Source: Clostridium sp. 1001275B_160808_H3
GTDB taxonomy: Bacteria > Bacillota > Clostridia > Clostridiales > Clostridiaceae
Reading direction: 5' to 3'
Assembly: GCF_015550425.1 (NCBI RefSeq)
Contig: NZ_JADNAT010000003.1
Span: 62,001-126,000, forward strand
DNA length: 64,000 nt
Shown here: positions 35,599 through 45,347 of the stretch, piece by piece
Layout of the letters: every line of letters begins with the position of its first letter
Numbering within the stretch: position 1 is the stretch's first letter
Program-made: the position numbers and the translations under genes
Notes under the pieces: model-generated
Told to the model about the DNA's origin: nothing
Databases searched by the model: none
The model's input: the letters and a program-made list of their open reading frames with translations, nothing else

Positions 35599-35847
35599 TA
35601 TACCCTCCAATCTTAAAGTCTCTATATAATGTAAAGAGAGTCTAAGTTTATTACTACATAAGATAATTATACATAAATAGTAAAAAATGTAAATTAAAAA
35701 ATGAAAATTTATAAAAAATGTTATTAATTTCTATAAGCGTAATTAATAACAAGATTAATTTAAAAATTACTTAGGTCTTAAATAAGACAATTCTATTGAA
35801 TGAAACATAAAAAAAATCTATTATACATAGGAAGGAGTGGATATTTT

Positions 35848-36267
35848 ATGAAAGAAAAAAGTTTGCAAGCACACGAAATGTGGAAAGGAAAAATAGAAGT
35901 TATAAGTAGGTGTCCTGTAAAAAATAATGAAGATTTAACAATTGCATATACCCCAGGTGTATCATATCCGTGTCTAGAAATTGAAAAGGATAAAGATGCT
36001 TCATATAAATACACGAGAAGATCTAATTTAGTTGGTGTAATTACTGATGGAAGTGCTGTATTAGGACTAGGTAATATTGGATCTTTAGCTGCAATGCCTG
36101 TTATGGAAGGAAAATGTGTATTATTTAAAGAATTTGCTGGTGTAGATGCTTTTCCTATTTGTATTAACAATAATGATGTTGATGTATTAGTAAATACTAT
36201 AAAACTAATAGAAGGTAGTTTTGGAGCAATAAATTTAGAAGATATAAGTGCACCACGTTGTTTCTAA
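35848..36267 (+). pseudogene. truncated malic enzyme (N-terminal domain only)
   Basis: The 139-residue frame starts at ATG 35848, with GGAAGGAG 10 bases upstream. It matches the N-terminal catalytic domain of NAD-dependent malic enzyme (TIAYTPGVSYPCLEI, VGVITDGSAVLGLGNIGSLAAMPVMEGKCVLFKEFAGVDAFP in order, and DISAPRCF). The family is normally about 390 residues. Here the frame stops right after DISAPRCF, and the NAD-binding domain and part of the active site are missing. The following bases show no continuation in any frame. I read it as a gene remnant with an intact ribosome site; activity is not expected. Confidence 0.85.
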
Positions 36268-36425
36268 ATAGTACGTAAACACTAAAATTTTTAATTACTT
36301 TATAGAAAACCCATTCTAAGTAACTTAACATAGGTTTTTAACTTGATAATATTCTTATAAAATCAATAAAAATATCAATATAAAATTTCTATTAAATTAA
36401 TATCTTCTATAATATCAATAAATAA

Positions 36426-36782
36426 TTAAAAGGCTTTTTGCCATATGAAATATATTATTATAAGTATAACAAAAATTAAAACCAAAAGTATAAATTTTTT
36501 CAAACTTAATTTATGCTTTAAAAGCATTATAACAATTTCAAGCACAAGGACTAGCATAATTCCTTTTAAACATAATTCAAAAAATAACAAAGGAAATAAT
36601 AAAAAATAACTTGTAAACTTAAAAAAAGATGCAAAGAGAATTATAGATAAACTTAAGATTATAGTTACTATTAGTGGAAATAACTTATATTTTAATGATT
36701 TGTACTTTTTAAAAGCAAAAAATTCGAATAATAAGAATAATACTAATAAAATTAATTTTAGAATATGAATTAAATTGTACAA
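36426..36782 (-). CDS. small membrane protein, unknown
   Basis: This 118-residue hydrophobic protein starts at TTG 36782, with AGGAGG exactly 7 bases upstream (36790-36795). Four membrane segments are likely (about residues 5-22, 33-52, 55-85, 97-115), separated by Lys-rich turns (KKYKSLKYK, KHKLSLKK) that should face the cytosol. I recognise no family. It is followed upstream (on the minus strand) by another small membrane gene. Unknown function. Confidence 0.55.
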   Translation of the reverse strand: MYNLIHILKLILLVLFLLFEFFAFKKYKSLKYKLFPLIVTIILSLSIILFASFFKFTSYFLLFPLLFFELCLKGIMLVLVLEIVIMLLKHKLSLKKFILLVLIFVILIIIYFIWQKAF

Positions 36783-36868
36783 TATTAATCCTCCTATACG
36801 TGAATACAAAAACTATAGTTTTTATATAGTATTATAAATTTTCATAATACATTAATTACTAGAACATA

Positions 36869-37264
36869 TTAAGATGTAATAAAAAATTTTTTAATATTTC
36901 TATTTGCATAATATATTAAAAATAAAGCTATAGTTAAAAATACTGTTGTAAAAGCATATTCTTTTATATTATTATTAATTAAATTTTTTATAAACTCAAT
37001 TAATAGTGAAAATCCTAGAGAATTTTCAAATACAATTTCTAGTTCGATAGGATTAAGTTTAAAATGTTTAAAATATGAAACTAGAATTTCTTTAAATGAT
37101 TTGACTTTTGATAAGGAGTATTTATTTATATTCACTAAAAAGTCATCATGTAAAAATGGAATATACAATAAATTGATAAGATAAATGTAAATTACTCTTT
37201 TAGTTATAAAAAAAGATAAAACATTAAGTATAGATAAAATATAAATTTTCCTAATAATAATCAC
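36869..37264 (-). CDS. putative small membrane protein, unknown
   Basis: This 131-residue frame has a hydrophobic N-terminal segment (about residues 5-37) and a second one near the C-terminus (about 103-120), with a charged middle. GTG 37264 is the first start; a ribosome site is weak there, while AAGGTGA would suit a non-standard ATT a few codons on. I do not recognise it. It lies beside another minus-strand membrane gene and may be part of the same unit. Lower confidence that it is expressed. Confidence 0.4.
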   Translation of the reverse strand: MIIIRKIYILSILNVLSFFITKRVIYIYLINLLYIPFLHDDFLVNINKYSLSKVKSFKEILVSYFKHFKLNPIELEIVFENSLGFSLLIEFIKNLINNNIKEYAFTTVFLTIALFLIYYANRNIKKFFITS

Positions 37265-37362
37265 CTTCTATAACAAAATAATGTATAATTAGTAAGTAAT
37301 ATACATTATATCATAGATTGATAAATATGTAATATATTTAGAAATTGTTAAGGGAAAAAATT

Positions 37363-37521
37363 ATGATTTTTAATTACAAATTTGAAAATGACTTTGTTGA
37401 AAATAGTAAGTTTAAAGTTATAAATTATAAAGAAGTTATTAGATTTATAAAAATCATAAGAAATACTATCTTTATGATAAAGACTAATAAAGGTGATTAT
37501 AAGATTTCAGTTGCGAAATAA
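37363..37521 (+). CDS. short ORF (52 aa), possible YcxB-like tail
   Basis: This 52-codon frame has AAGGG 7 bases before ATG 37363. The end, FKVINYKEVIRFIKIIRNTIFMIKTNKGDYKISVAK, has the strand pattern of the C-terminal domain of YcxB-like proteins such as the one at 34.2 kb, without the membrane segments. It may be a small gene or a remnant. Confidence 0.4.
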   Translation: MIFNYKFENDFVENSKFKVINYKEVIRFIKIIRNTIFMIKTNKGDYKISVAK

Positions 37522-37556
37522 AAAAATACTGCCGGTTATTAAAATATCGGCAGTAT
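37520..37556 (-). terminator. terminator of ltaS-type gene (usable both ways)
   Basis: ATACTGCCG / CGGCAGTAT (37526-37534 and 37548-37556). On the minus strand it is followed by seven T; it lies 17 bases after the sulfatase-family gene. Confidence 0.85.
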
Positions 37557-37572
37557 CTTAATTATACTAATT

Positions 37573-39393
37573 TTATTTACTTATTACATCAAAGTAATTA
37601 CCTTCAATGATATTATCTGCAATTTTAAACACATCTTTTAAATGTTTTTCTTCATATGCATCTTTTGGAGTACCCATAATATCTCCATTATTTAATATAG
37701 TTGCATTTCTATCTGTATTAACTAAAACCCTACCCATAGATGTATTATCAAATTTAGACCTTTCAACACCTAAAAGATAAGAAATTGTAGGTAAGAAGTC
37801 AACTTGTCCACCTGCTTTTGAAATAGTGTTAGCTTTTATATCTTTATTATAAATTATAAAAGGTATTTTCTTATCATTTTCTTGCCACCAATCTTCATTT
37901 AATGGAGCATCTTTAATTTCTTCTTCATAGAATTTATGAACACCACCATGATCTCCATATATCATTATAACTGTATTATCTAATTGCCCATTCTTTTCAA
38001 GTTCATCAATAAATAGTTTTATTGCTTCATCTGCATATCTTACACTTTGGAAATATCCACCTAACATATTATCGTCCAATTCTTTAGGTAGATCTAATAA
38101 CTTTTTATCTTCTGGCATTTCAAATGGCCCATGACTTGTTAAAGTAGCAATGAAAGTATAAAATGGTTGATTTTCTGATTTTATCTTATCTGCAATTTGT
38201 TTTAAGTATGATTCATCAGATAACCCAGGTCCAATAACTTCGTCAACATTAAACTCATTTATATCCCAAAGTTTATCTGCGCCAAAAGATTTATGAGGCT
38301 CAGCCCAGTTCCAACTTCCAGGTAATTCTGCATGAGTTGAAATTGTTGTATATCCCTCGTTGTTTAGTATATTTTGTAAACTATTATACTTTGTCCAAGG
38401 ATATGTTGGGAATGTACTAGTTTCTCTAATAGGGAAAACGGATGTATTAACCATCAAATCGCAATCAGAACTAGTTCCAGAATTATTTTGCTCATAAATA
38501 TTATCAAAATATAAGCTTTCTGAAAGTAATTTATTTAAAGTAGGTGTAATTTCTTGTCCATAAACCTTTTGATTTATAACAAAGTTTTCTAAGGACTCAA
38601 CTTGAATAGCAATTAAGTTTTTATCCTTAAGCATCCCGAAATATTCATTATCTGGAAGATCTTCTTTATTATTATCAAACCAAGTTTGTACATCATTAAT
38701 ATCTGAATTTGATAACTCTTTATTTCTTCCCATAAAGTATTTTAAGTCGAATCCATGATATCCTAAAGGACTCATATCACTAAATGTTTGAAAAGGAGCC
38801 CAAGATAATCTTAAAAATGATTGTCCGGGTATTTTACCTTTTATATCAATTATATAGTGAGAAATAAAAATGATTAATGCACTTAATGAAAATACTATAG
38901 CAGTTTTCACGATTCTTAATGATAGTCTTGAACTATCATTATACTTTCTTAATTTGTCAAATTTAAATAATATAAAGAAAGCTATAAAATCAACAACAAA
39001 TAATAAATCTACAGCCCTAAAGTTTATTAAACTCTTTCCAATAGGATTAAATATTTCTGGATGAATTAAATGTCTAATTGATAAGAATGTTCCATTATTT
39101 CTGTAGTACCATATATCTGCAATAAATAATAATGTAATGATTACATCAATTATTAATGCTGTCCACATTTTACCTTTATATTTAAATAAGAACATAATAC
39201 TCAATATTAGTGTTATTATAAGTAAATGTGCTCCTATAGCAGGAACTCCAAAATACATAGTGGCAAAATTTATACTAGATGAATTTGTAGTTCTAAGCAT
39301 TGATAATAAAAGCATAGATTTTACTTGAATTATAAATACCATAAGTATAAATAGCCAATTATTTAATGCTATTTTTTTAATTTTATCTTTCAT
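37573..39393 (-). CDS. LtaS-type lipoteichoic acid synthase
   Basis: This 606-residue protein has five N-terminal membrane segments (about 12-31, 43-70, 77-97, 125-144, 160-180), followed by an extracellular sulfatase-like domain. The LtaS catalytic set is visible: Glu266 in QVESLENF, nucleophile Thr307 in SGTSSDC, and Asp481-His482 in YGDHGGVHKF. Such enzymes transfer glycerol phosphate from phosphatidylglycerol to a growing chain outside the cell, releasing diacylglycerol. GGAGG lies 6 bases before ATG 39393. Single-gene unit. Whether it is the main LtaS or a primase or paralogue cannot be told. Confidence 0.9.
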   Translation of the reverse strand: MKDKIKKIALNNWLFILMVFIIQVKSMLLLSMLRTTNSSSINFATMYFGVPAIGAHLLIITLILSIMFLFKYKGKMWTALIIDVIITLLFIADIWYYRNNGTFLSIRHLIHPEIFNPIGKSLINFRAVDLLFVVDFIAFFILFKFDKLRKYNDSSRLSLRIVKTAIVFSLSALIIFISHYIIDIKGKIPGQSFLRLSWAPFQTFSDMSPLGYHGFDLKYFMGRNKELSNSDINDVQTWFDNNKEDLPDNEYFGMLKDKNLIAIQVESLENFVINQKVYGQEITPTLNKLLSESLYFDNIYEQNNSGTSSDCDLMVNTSVFPIRETSTFPTYPWTKYNSLQNILNNEGYTTISTHAELPGSWNWAEPHKSFGADKLWDINEFNVDEVIGPGLSDESYLKQIADKIKSENQPFYTFIATLTSHGPFEMPEDKKLLDLPKELDDNMLGGYFQSVRYADEAIKLFIDELEKNGQLDNTVIMIYGDHGGVHKFYEEEIKDAPLNEDWWQENDKKIPFIIYNKDIKANTISKAGGQVDFLPTISYLLGVERSKFDNTSMGRVLVNTDRNATILNNGDIMGTPKDAYEEKHLKDVFKIADNIIEGNYFDVISK

Positions 39394-39732
39394 ATACTTT
39401 CCTCCGAAATAAACTATTTCTACTCAATTTATTTTATCTTAAATATAGAATTAACGCCATATAAAAATTATTATGTCAAAGAAAAGTAATAATTAACTTT
39501 AAACAAGTATTATGTTTACACTTTTTAACAATAAATGTATAATTATACTTGAAGGGAGGATAAATTTAAAGTTATATAAGAAATGTAATAGTTATACAAT
39601 GAGGTGATTGTTAGTAGAGTTAAAAAAAAGAAATGTAAATAGAATATTTGACGGAAAATATATAAAAATGTTGCTATAAGATATACGATGATTTATAAAA
39701 CTTACAATTATTTAATTTAGGGAGGAATCATT
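39394..39732. other. intergenic region between ltaS-type and OPT genes
   Basis: It holds the divergent promoters. A 23-codon TTG frame (39608-39679) lies here, but GAGGTGA is too close for a normal ribosome site. Nothing else stands out. Confidence 0.4.
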
Positions 39733-41691
39733 ATGTCTCAAAAAAATAAGCTTTCTCATGAAGCTTATGGTGGAATAAACGGGGAAAATTACAGTCCTTA
39801 TGTTTCAGTTAAGGATGCGTTACCAGAATTAACTATAGCATCTATATTAGTTGGATGTTTCTTTGCTGCAGTATTTGCAGCAGCCAATGTATATTTAGCA
39901 TTAAAGGTAGGTATGACTATTGCAGCTATAATCCCTACTTCGATACTTGGAACAGCTCTACTATATTTATTTGGACGAAAAAGTATTTTGGAATCTAATA
40001 TGGTAGCAGGAATAGCTGGTATAGGAGAATCTCTAGCAGGTGGTATTGTATTCACATTACCTGCCATTGTAATATGGAATGGAGATATTTCTCTTTTACA
40101 AATAGTTACAATAACAATTTTAGGTGGAATTTTAGGTATTTTGTTTGTTATTCCTTTAAGAAAATATCTTATGGTTGAAGAACATGGAAAGTTAGCCTTT
40201 CCAGAAAGCATGGCTGCATCTGAAGTTCTTGTTAATTCAACTGTAGGTGGGACTGGCCTTAAAAGTGTTATAACTGGTTTAGCTGGTGGTGGGATATATA
40301 AATTTTTGTCAGGTGGACTATTATTATGGTCTGAAAGCCCAACATGGATGATTAATATATCACAAAACGGTAAATCTATATTTCAAAGTATGGTTGGTGT
40401 TGATGCTTTAGCTTCTCTCCTAGGAGTAGGTTTTATAGTTGGAACAGAAGCTGCACTTTATATGTTTGCAGGTGGTGCAATAGCTTATTTCGGACTTATA
40501 CCATTAATTAAATTCTTTGGTTCTGGAGCTGCGGCAGCAGTTTTCCCAGCAACTGTTCCAATTGCAGAAATGACTGCTAGCGCTATTAGAGGTGAGTATA
40601 TAAGATATATTGGTGCTGGAGCTGTTGCAGCAGGAGGATTTATAAGCCTTGGAAAATCAATTCCTATAATATTTAGATCCATGAAAGCTGCTTTCTCAGG
40701 TATGAAATCTTCAGGAGAAAATGTAAAAAGAACTGACAAAGACTTGCCAATGACTTGGGTAATTGGCGGAGCAGCATTAGTATTTTTATTATCTTGGTTG
40801 TTACCGATTACAGGAATTCATCCGGTAGGAGCTTTATTAGCAGTATTATTTTCATTTTTATTTTCTGTTGTATCTGCAAGAATATGCGGAATTATTGGAG
40901 CATCTAACAATCCAGTATCTGGTATGACAATAGCAACTTTATTGTTTATAACTGGAATTTTAAAAGCTATAGGAGTTGTTGGTAATAGAGGTATGATAAT
41001 GGCTTTACTTGCTGGAGCTATAGCTTGTGTTGCAACTGCTGTTGCAGGGGGAACTTCTCAAGCTTTAAAAACTACATTTATATTAGGAGGAACTCCTAAA
41101 AATATTGAACTTGGTTTAATTGTTGGATTAATAGTTTCAGCAGTTGCAGGAGGTGCTGCAATGTTGTTATTAATCAATATTTATGGTATTGGAGGGGAAA
41201 CTGGTCTTCAAGCACCACAAGCAACTCTTATGTCAATGGTTGTTCAAGGTGTTATGGATGCACAATTACCATGGACTTTAGTTTTAGTAGGAGCTGCAAT
41301 AGGTATTGCAATTGAAATATTAGGACTACCTGTATTACCAGTTGCATTAGGAATATACTTACCGATAAATTTAAGTATTGGAATTTTAGCTGGTGGTATA
41401 GTTAGAGTTATAGTAGATAAGAAATTTAAACATGATGAAGAAGTAAAGAAAGAAAAAGTTGAAAAAGGTATATTAATATCTTCAGGTCTAGTTGCAGGGG
41501 ATGCTTTAATTGGTATTTTAGTAGCAGCATTAACAGGCTTTGGACTTAATGAAGTTGTTGGTATAGGACCTAAGTTCTTACCTGCATTAGCTGAAAGTAA
41601 AGAGTTTGCATTAGTTATGTTTTTAATTCTAATTTATTTAATATATAGATATATTATAAGTAATAAGAAAAAGGAAAGTAAAGCTAATTAA
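39733..41691 (+). CDS. OPT-family oligopeptide transporter
   Basis: This 652-residue protein has about 14-16 membrane segments. The N-terminus (ELTIASILVGCFFAAVFAAANVYLALKVGMTIAAIIPTS in order), FPESMAASEVL and GASNNPVSGMT are typical of bacterial OPT transporters, proton-driven importers of peptides or metal chelates. Length fits the family (about 630-680). GGAGG precedes ATG 39733. A PqqD-like gene follows after 17 bases, and the pair probably forms an operon. Substrate is unknown; bacterial OPT proteins are little studied. Confidence 0.92.
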   Translation: MSQKNKLSHEAYGGINGENYSPYVSVKDALPELTIASILVGCFFAAVFAAANVYLALKVGMTIAAIIPTSILGTALLYLFGRKSILESNMVAGIAGIGESLAGGIVFTLPAIVIWNGDISLLQIVTITILGGILGILFVIPLRKYLMVEEHGKLAFPESMAASEVLVNSTVGGTGLKSVITGLAGGGIYKFLSGGLLLWSESPTWMINISQNGKSIFQSMVGVDALASLLGVGFIVGTEAALYMFAGGAIAYFGLIPLIKFFGSGAAAAVFPATVPIAEMTASAIRGEYIRYIGAGAVAAGGFISLGKSIPIIFRSMKAAFSGMKSSGENVKRTDKDLPMTWVIGGAALVFLLSWLLPITGIHPVGALLAVLFSFLFSVVSARICGIIGASNNPVSGMTIATLLFITGILKAIGVVGNRGMIMALLAGAIACVATAVAGGTSQALKTTFILGGTPKNIELGLIVGLIVSAVAGGAAMLLLINIYGIGGETGLQAPQATLMSMVVQGVMDAQLPWTLVLVGAAIGIAIEILGLPVLPVALGIYLPINLSIGILAGGIVRVIVDKKFKHDEEVKKEKVEKGILISSGLVAGDALIGILVAALTGFGLNEVVGIGPKFLPALAESKEFALVMFLILIYLIYRYIISNKKKESKAN

Positions 41692-41708
41692 ATTATTGGA
41701 GAATAATA

Positions 41709-42062
41709 ATGTTTAATAATAAAAGTAAAAAACAAGAAAACTTCTTACTTTATATACCAGTAAAAAACCATAAAACTTTTGAAGAAAAAAACAATAGAGT
41801 ATATTTAATATTTCATCATGATAAATTAGCAGAAAGAATAGCTAGAAAGCTATTTAAAAAGCCAGCTATTACCGATATAGAATTAGATGAATTAGGAAGC
41901 GAAGTCTGGAGATTAATTGATGGAAATAAAAATATTCTTCAAATAATTGAAAAAATGAAAGAAAAATTTGGACAAAAGTGTGAACCTATTAATGAAAGAT
42001 TAATTTTATTTATTCGCTATTTGAATAAAAGAAACTGGATAAATTTTAAGAAAAGCATATAA
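41709..42062 (+). CDS. PqqD-like protein
   Basis: This 117-residue protein matches the PqqD fold in its second half: ITDIELDELGSEVWRLIDGNKNILQIIEKMKEKFG (about 56-90), with the LDE-G-W-L-DG pattern of PqqD and of the RiPP recognition elements. PqqD domains bind leader peptides for radical-SAM enzymes. No such enzyme or precursor is adjacent; the only partner is the OPT transporter 17 bases upstream. TTGGAG lies 8 bases before ATG 41709. Role unknown; it may serve transport or a distant peptide pathway. Confidence 0.75.
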   Translation: MFNNKSKKQENFLLYIPVKNHKTFEEKNNRVYLIFHHDKLAERIARKLFKKPAITDIELDELGSEVWRLIDGNKNILQIIEKMKEKFGQKCEPINERLILFIRYLNKRNWINFKKSI

Positions 42063-42065
42063 TTT

Positions 42066-42099
42066 AAAAAAGCTAGAGTTAAATACTTCTAGCTTTTTT
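42066..42099 (+). terminator. terminator of the OPT-PqqD operon
   Basis: A 12-bp stem AAAAAAGCTAGA / TCTAGCTTTTTT (42066-42077 and 42088-42099). The next 290 bases hold no gene I can support. Confidence 0.85.
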
Positions 42100-42389
42100 A
42101 AATTATATTTCCATTGCTACCATGGTCTAAAAGTAATAGGCATAAAGAAATTCATAATAGACAAGTATTTATTATAGGCTTTTACATTATAAAAATGAGT
42201 CATGCTTAAATGATTAAATAGAGTAGAATAAGAATTAACTGCAACTGATAAAATGATAAGGCATTCATTATGGATGGAGGCTATAGGCGTTTAAATTAAA
42301 GGATTAATGAAGGTTTTATAAATTATTTTATAACAATAGCATTAACAATTAAATATAATATACTATCATTAATTATAAGGAGTTTTATT

Positions 42390-42576
42390 ATGGAAAGTCC
42401 CTAAGTTAACACCTTTGATAGTTTTTATATTTTGTTCTGCTATAAATGAAAATTTAAACTATATTGATTATTTGTATAATAGATATAGGAAGGGGTTAGA
42501 AAACATAAATAACAATGAAAAAATTATTAAAGTAAATAAAAATATAAAAGAAGTTTTAAAAGATTTATTTAAATAA
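42390..42576 (+). pseudogene. small gene broken by a one-base frameshift
   Basis: AAGGAG precedes ATG 42390 by 8 bases, but the frame stops after four codons (ATGGAAAGTCCCTAA). Dropping one C from CCC restores a continuous frame to TAA 42576, giving about 61 residues beginning MESPKLTPLIVFIFC and ending EVLKDLFK, with one hydrophobic segment. A terminator follows at once. It is either a recent frameshift or a sequencing error; the protein is not recognised. Confidence 0.6.
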
Positions 42577-42580
42577 ATCT

Positions 42581-42620
42581 AAAAAGTCTTAAGGATAATA
42601 GATACCTTAAGACTTTTTCT
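42581..42620 (+). terminator. terminator after the frameshifted gene
   Basis: A 14-bp stem AAAAAGTCTTAAGG / CCTTAAGACTTTTT (42581-42594 and 42605-42618). Confidence 0.9.
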
Positions 42621-42927
42621 ATTATCTCAATAGAAAACAAGAAAAAACAGACAAAATTAATATCTATAAAATGTGCAAAGTAACAATTATATAAAAATAG
42701 CAATTTTGTTATACTTTTTGATGTTATTATACAAGAAATAACTAGTAATTTAATTTATAATATGATTGTAGGTAGAAAAATTAAATATTATATATGAATT
42801 CAATTTTGTTATTTTACTTTAAATAAGAATATTAACTAAAAAATACAGTTAGATTTAATTATGTAAACTATTAATTGAAACATATATACTATAGAAAATA
42901 TAATTATTTAGAATAGAGGGTGATATA
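42621..42927. other. AT-rich region upstream of the GH31 gene
   Basis: No gene is seen. It should contain the promoter of the glucosidase, but no single -35/-10 pair stands out. I see no clear catabolite-response site. Confidence 0.3.
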
Positions 42928-45267
42928 ATGTTGGGTAAACTACTAGATTATGAAGTGAATAATAAAGAAATTATATTAAAGTATGAAAAAAATGAAGCTA
43001 TTATAACAATTATTAATGATGGAGTTGTTAATTTTTTTGTTCCATTTTATAGAAAAGAAAGAAATTCTAAGGCCGTTGAAAATTTAAATTTAGAAAGTTC
43101 TAGCTTTTCAGTAGAAAAAATTAAAGATACTTTAAATATAGTAACAGAAAAATTAAAAATTGTTGTTAACGATGATTTTAAGATAGATATTTATGATAAA
43201 AATGAAAAGGTTTTATGTAGGGATTACAGAGGTGAAAGAAGTCCATTTAAAAGAAGAGGAAATAATCTTGAACTTGCAGCTGAAGAAGGACATAGTTTAA
43301 ATGGACATCAAGATCTTAAGGTTTATGTAGCAAAGACAATGGAAGATGATATGTATTTCTACGGCTTAGGAGAAAGAACAGGATCTTTAAATAAGAAAGG
43401 GTATCATTATAAAAATTGGAATACTGATGATCCAAGTCCTCATGGAGAAACGTTTGAGCAATTATATAAATCAATACCATTCCTAATATCAATAAAAGAT
43501 AAGGATGCATTTGGAATATTCTTTGACAATCATTTTGAAAGTCACTTTGATATGGGAAAAGAAAATTTAGAATACTATTATTTTGGCGCTGTAGAAGGTA
43601 ACTTAGATTATTACTTCATGTATGGACCAGAAGTGAGAAACGTAGTAAATGAATATACAAAACTTACAGGAAAGACTCCGCTTCCACAATTATGGACATT
43701 AGGATATCAACAATGTAGATGGTCATATGCTCCAAAAGAAAGAGCATTAGAAATAGCAAAAGCTTTTAGAGATAAAGGCATTCCTTGTGATACTATTTAT
43801 TTAGATATAGATTATATGGATGGCTTTAGGGTATTTACTTGGGACAATAAAAAATTTGAAAATCCAAAGGAATTTACGAATGAACTTAAGAATATGGGAT
43901 TCAAAGTTGTTACAATTATAGATCCTGGTGTAAAAATAGATAAAAAGTATAATATATATGATGAAGGAATGAAAAATGACTATTTTGCAAAAGACAAAGA
44001 TGGAATAGTATATAAAAATAAAGTTTGGCCAGGCGATTCAGTTTATCCAAACTTTATGAGTACAGATGTTAGAAAATGGTGGGCAAAAAATCAAAAAATT
44101 ATGATGGATCTAGGTGTTTCAGGAATATGGAATGATATGAATGAACCAGCTAGTTTTAATGGACCATTACCAGAAGATGTTGTTTTTAATGAAGATGGAT
44201 TAGAAGTTACTCATAAAGAAATACATAATATATATGGACACATGATGAGTAAAGCTACTTATGAAGGAATAAAAGAAACTACAAATAAGAGACCTTTTGT
44301 AGTTACAAGAGCATGTTATGCTGGTACTCAAAAATACTCAACTATTTGGACTGGAGATAATCAAAGTACATGGGAACATTTAAGAATGTCTATTCCTATG
44401 TTAATGAATTTAGGTTTAAGTGGAATGAGTTTTTGTGGAACAGATGTTGGTGGCTTTGGACATGATTGTACTGGTGAGTTATTAAGTAGATGGGTACAAA
44501 TAGGAGCATTTACACCATTATTTAGAAATCATTCAGCAATGGGAACTAGAGATCAAGAACCATGGGCATTTGATAAAGAAACAGAGGCAATTAATAAGAA
44601 GTATATAAATCTTCGTTATAAGTTGCTTCCTTATCTATATGATTTAATGTGGAAGTGTGAAGATACTGGGGAACCAATTATTAGACCTCTTCTATTTGAA
44701 TATCAAAGTGATAAAAATACTTATGAAGTAAATGACGAATTCCTTTGTGGAGATAGTATTTTAGTATCCCCAGTAGTTGAACAAGGTATGAGACAAAAAC
44801 TTGTCTACTTACCAAAAGGAAGTACATGGATAGATTTTTGGACTGGTGAAAATTATAATGGAGGGCAGTATATAATAAAAGAATCTCCTTTGAATATTTG
44901 CCCTATATTTATAAAAGTAAATTCAATTATTCCAATGAGTATAGAACAAAATTATGTTGGTGAAAAAGAAAGTAATAAGTTAATTTTAAATATATATTTA
45001 AATGAGGATAAAAATGAGTTTAAATATATTAATTATAATGATGATGGGGAAAGTTTTGACTATAGAAATGGAATATATAATGAGTATGAAATAATTGTAT
45101 CTAACAATGAAAGCATAGATATAAAATTTATAATAAAGAAGAATAATTATGTTAATAAGTATTCTAAAGTTAAGTTTATAATTAATAGTTTAAAATTAAA
45201 TAAGAAAGTAACATTAAATGGTAAAGAAGTTAGTTTAAATAATAATTTTGTAGAAATGAATATATAA
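42928..45267 (+). CDS. glycoside hydrolase family 31 (alpha-glucosidase type)
   Basis: This 779-residue cytosolic enzyme has the GH31 (beta/alpha)8 core with the nucleophile in GIWNDMNEPASF (Asp near residue 405) and the acid/base region WTGDNQSTWEHL. GYQQCRWSYAPKERALEIA is typical of the family. GH31 enzymes release alpha-linked glucose, xylose or galactose from short sugars. No transporter or regulator gene adjoins it, so the substrate is open; an alpha-glucosidase role is most common for this length. GAGGGTGA lies 5 bases before ATG 42928. A terminator follows. Confidence 0.92.
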   Translation: MLGKLLDYEVNNKEIILKYEKNEAIITIINDGVVNFFVPFYRKERNSKAVENLNLESSSFSVEKIKDTLNIVTEKLKIVVNDDFKIDIYDKNEKVLCRDYRGERSPFKRRGNNLELAAEEGHSLNGHQDLKVYVAKTMEDDMYFYGLGERTGSLNKKGYHYKNWNTDDPSPHGETFEQLYKSIPFLISIKDKDAFGIFFDNHFESHFDMGKENLEYYYFGAVEGNLDYYFMYGPEVRNVVNEYTKLTGKTPLPQLWTLGYQQCRWSYAPKERALEIAKAFRDKGIPCDTIYLDIDYMDGFRVFTWDNKKFENPKEFTNELKNMGFKVVTIIDPGVKIDKKYNIYDEGMKNDYFAKDKDGIVYKNKVWPGDSVYPNFMSTDVRKWWAKNQKIMMDLGVSGIWNDMNEPASFNGPLPEDVVFNEDGLEVTHKEIHNIYGHMMSKATYEGIKETTNKRPFVVTRACYAGTQKYSTIWTGDNQSTWEHLRMSIPMLMNLGLSGMSFCGTDVGGFGHDCTGELLSRWVQIGAFTPLFRNHSAMGTRDQEPWAFDKETEAINKKYINLRYKLLPYLYDLMWKCEDTGEPIIRPLLFEYQSDKNTYEVNDEFLCGDSILVSPVVEQGMRQKLVYLPKGSTWIDFWTGENYNGGQYIIKESPLNICPIFIKVNSIIPMSIEQNYVGEKESNKLILNIYLNEDKNEFKYINYNDDGESFDYRNGIYNEYEIIVSNNESIDIKFIIKKNNYVNKYSKVKFIINSLKLNKKVTLNGKEVSLNNNFVEMNI

Positions 45268-45272
45268 GAACT

Positions 45273-45310
45273 AAATGCTAGTAGACTTAGAAATATCTAC
45301 TAGCATTTAT
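45273..45310 (+). terminator. terminator of the GH31 gene
   Basis: AAATGCTAGTAGA / TCTACTAGCATTT (45273-45285 and 45296-45308) followed by a T-rich tail. Confidence 0.85.
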
Positions 45311-45347
45311 TTAAGTATTTTTTTATTTATATATGATAGATATTCTA

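Noticed and set aside
39608..39679. 23-codon frame (contains RIFDGKYIKML) that might be a NUDIX N-terminal remnant
   Set aside because: Too short to judge, ribosome site too close to TTG, and no further NUDIX sequence follows.
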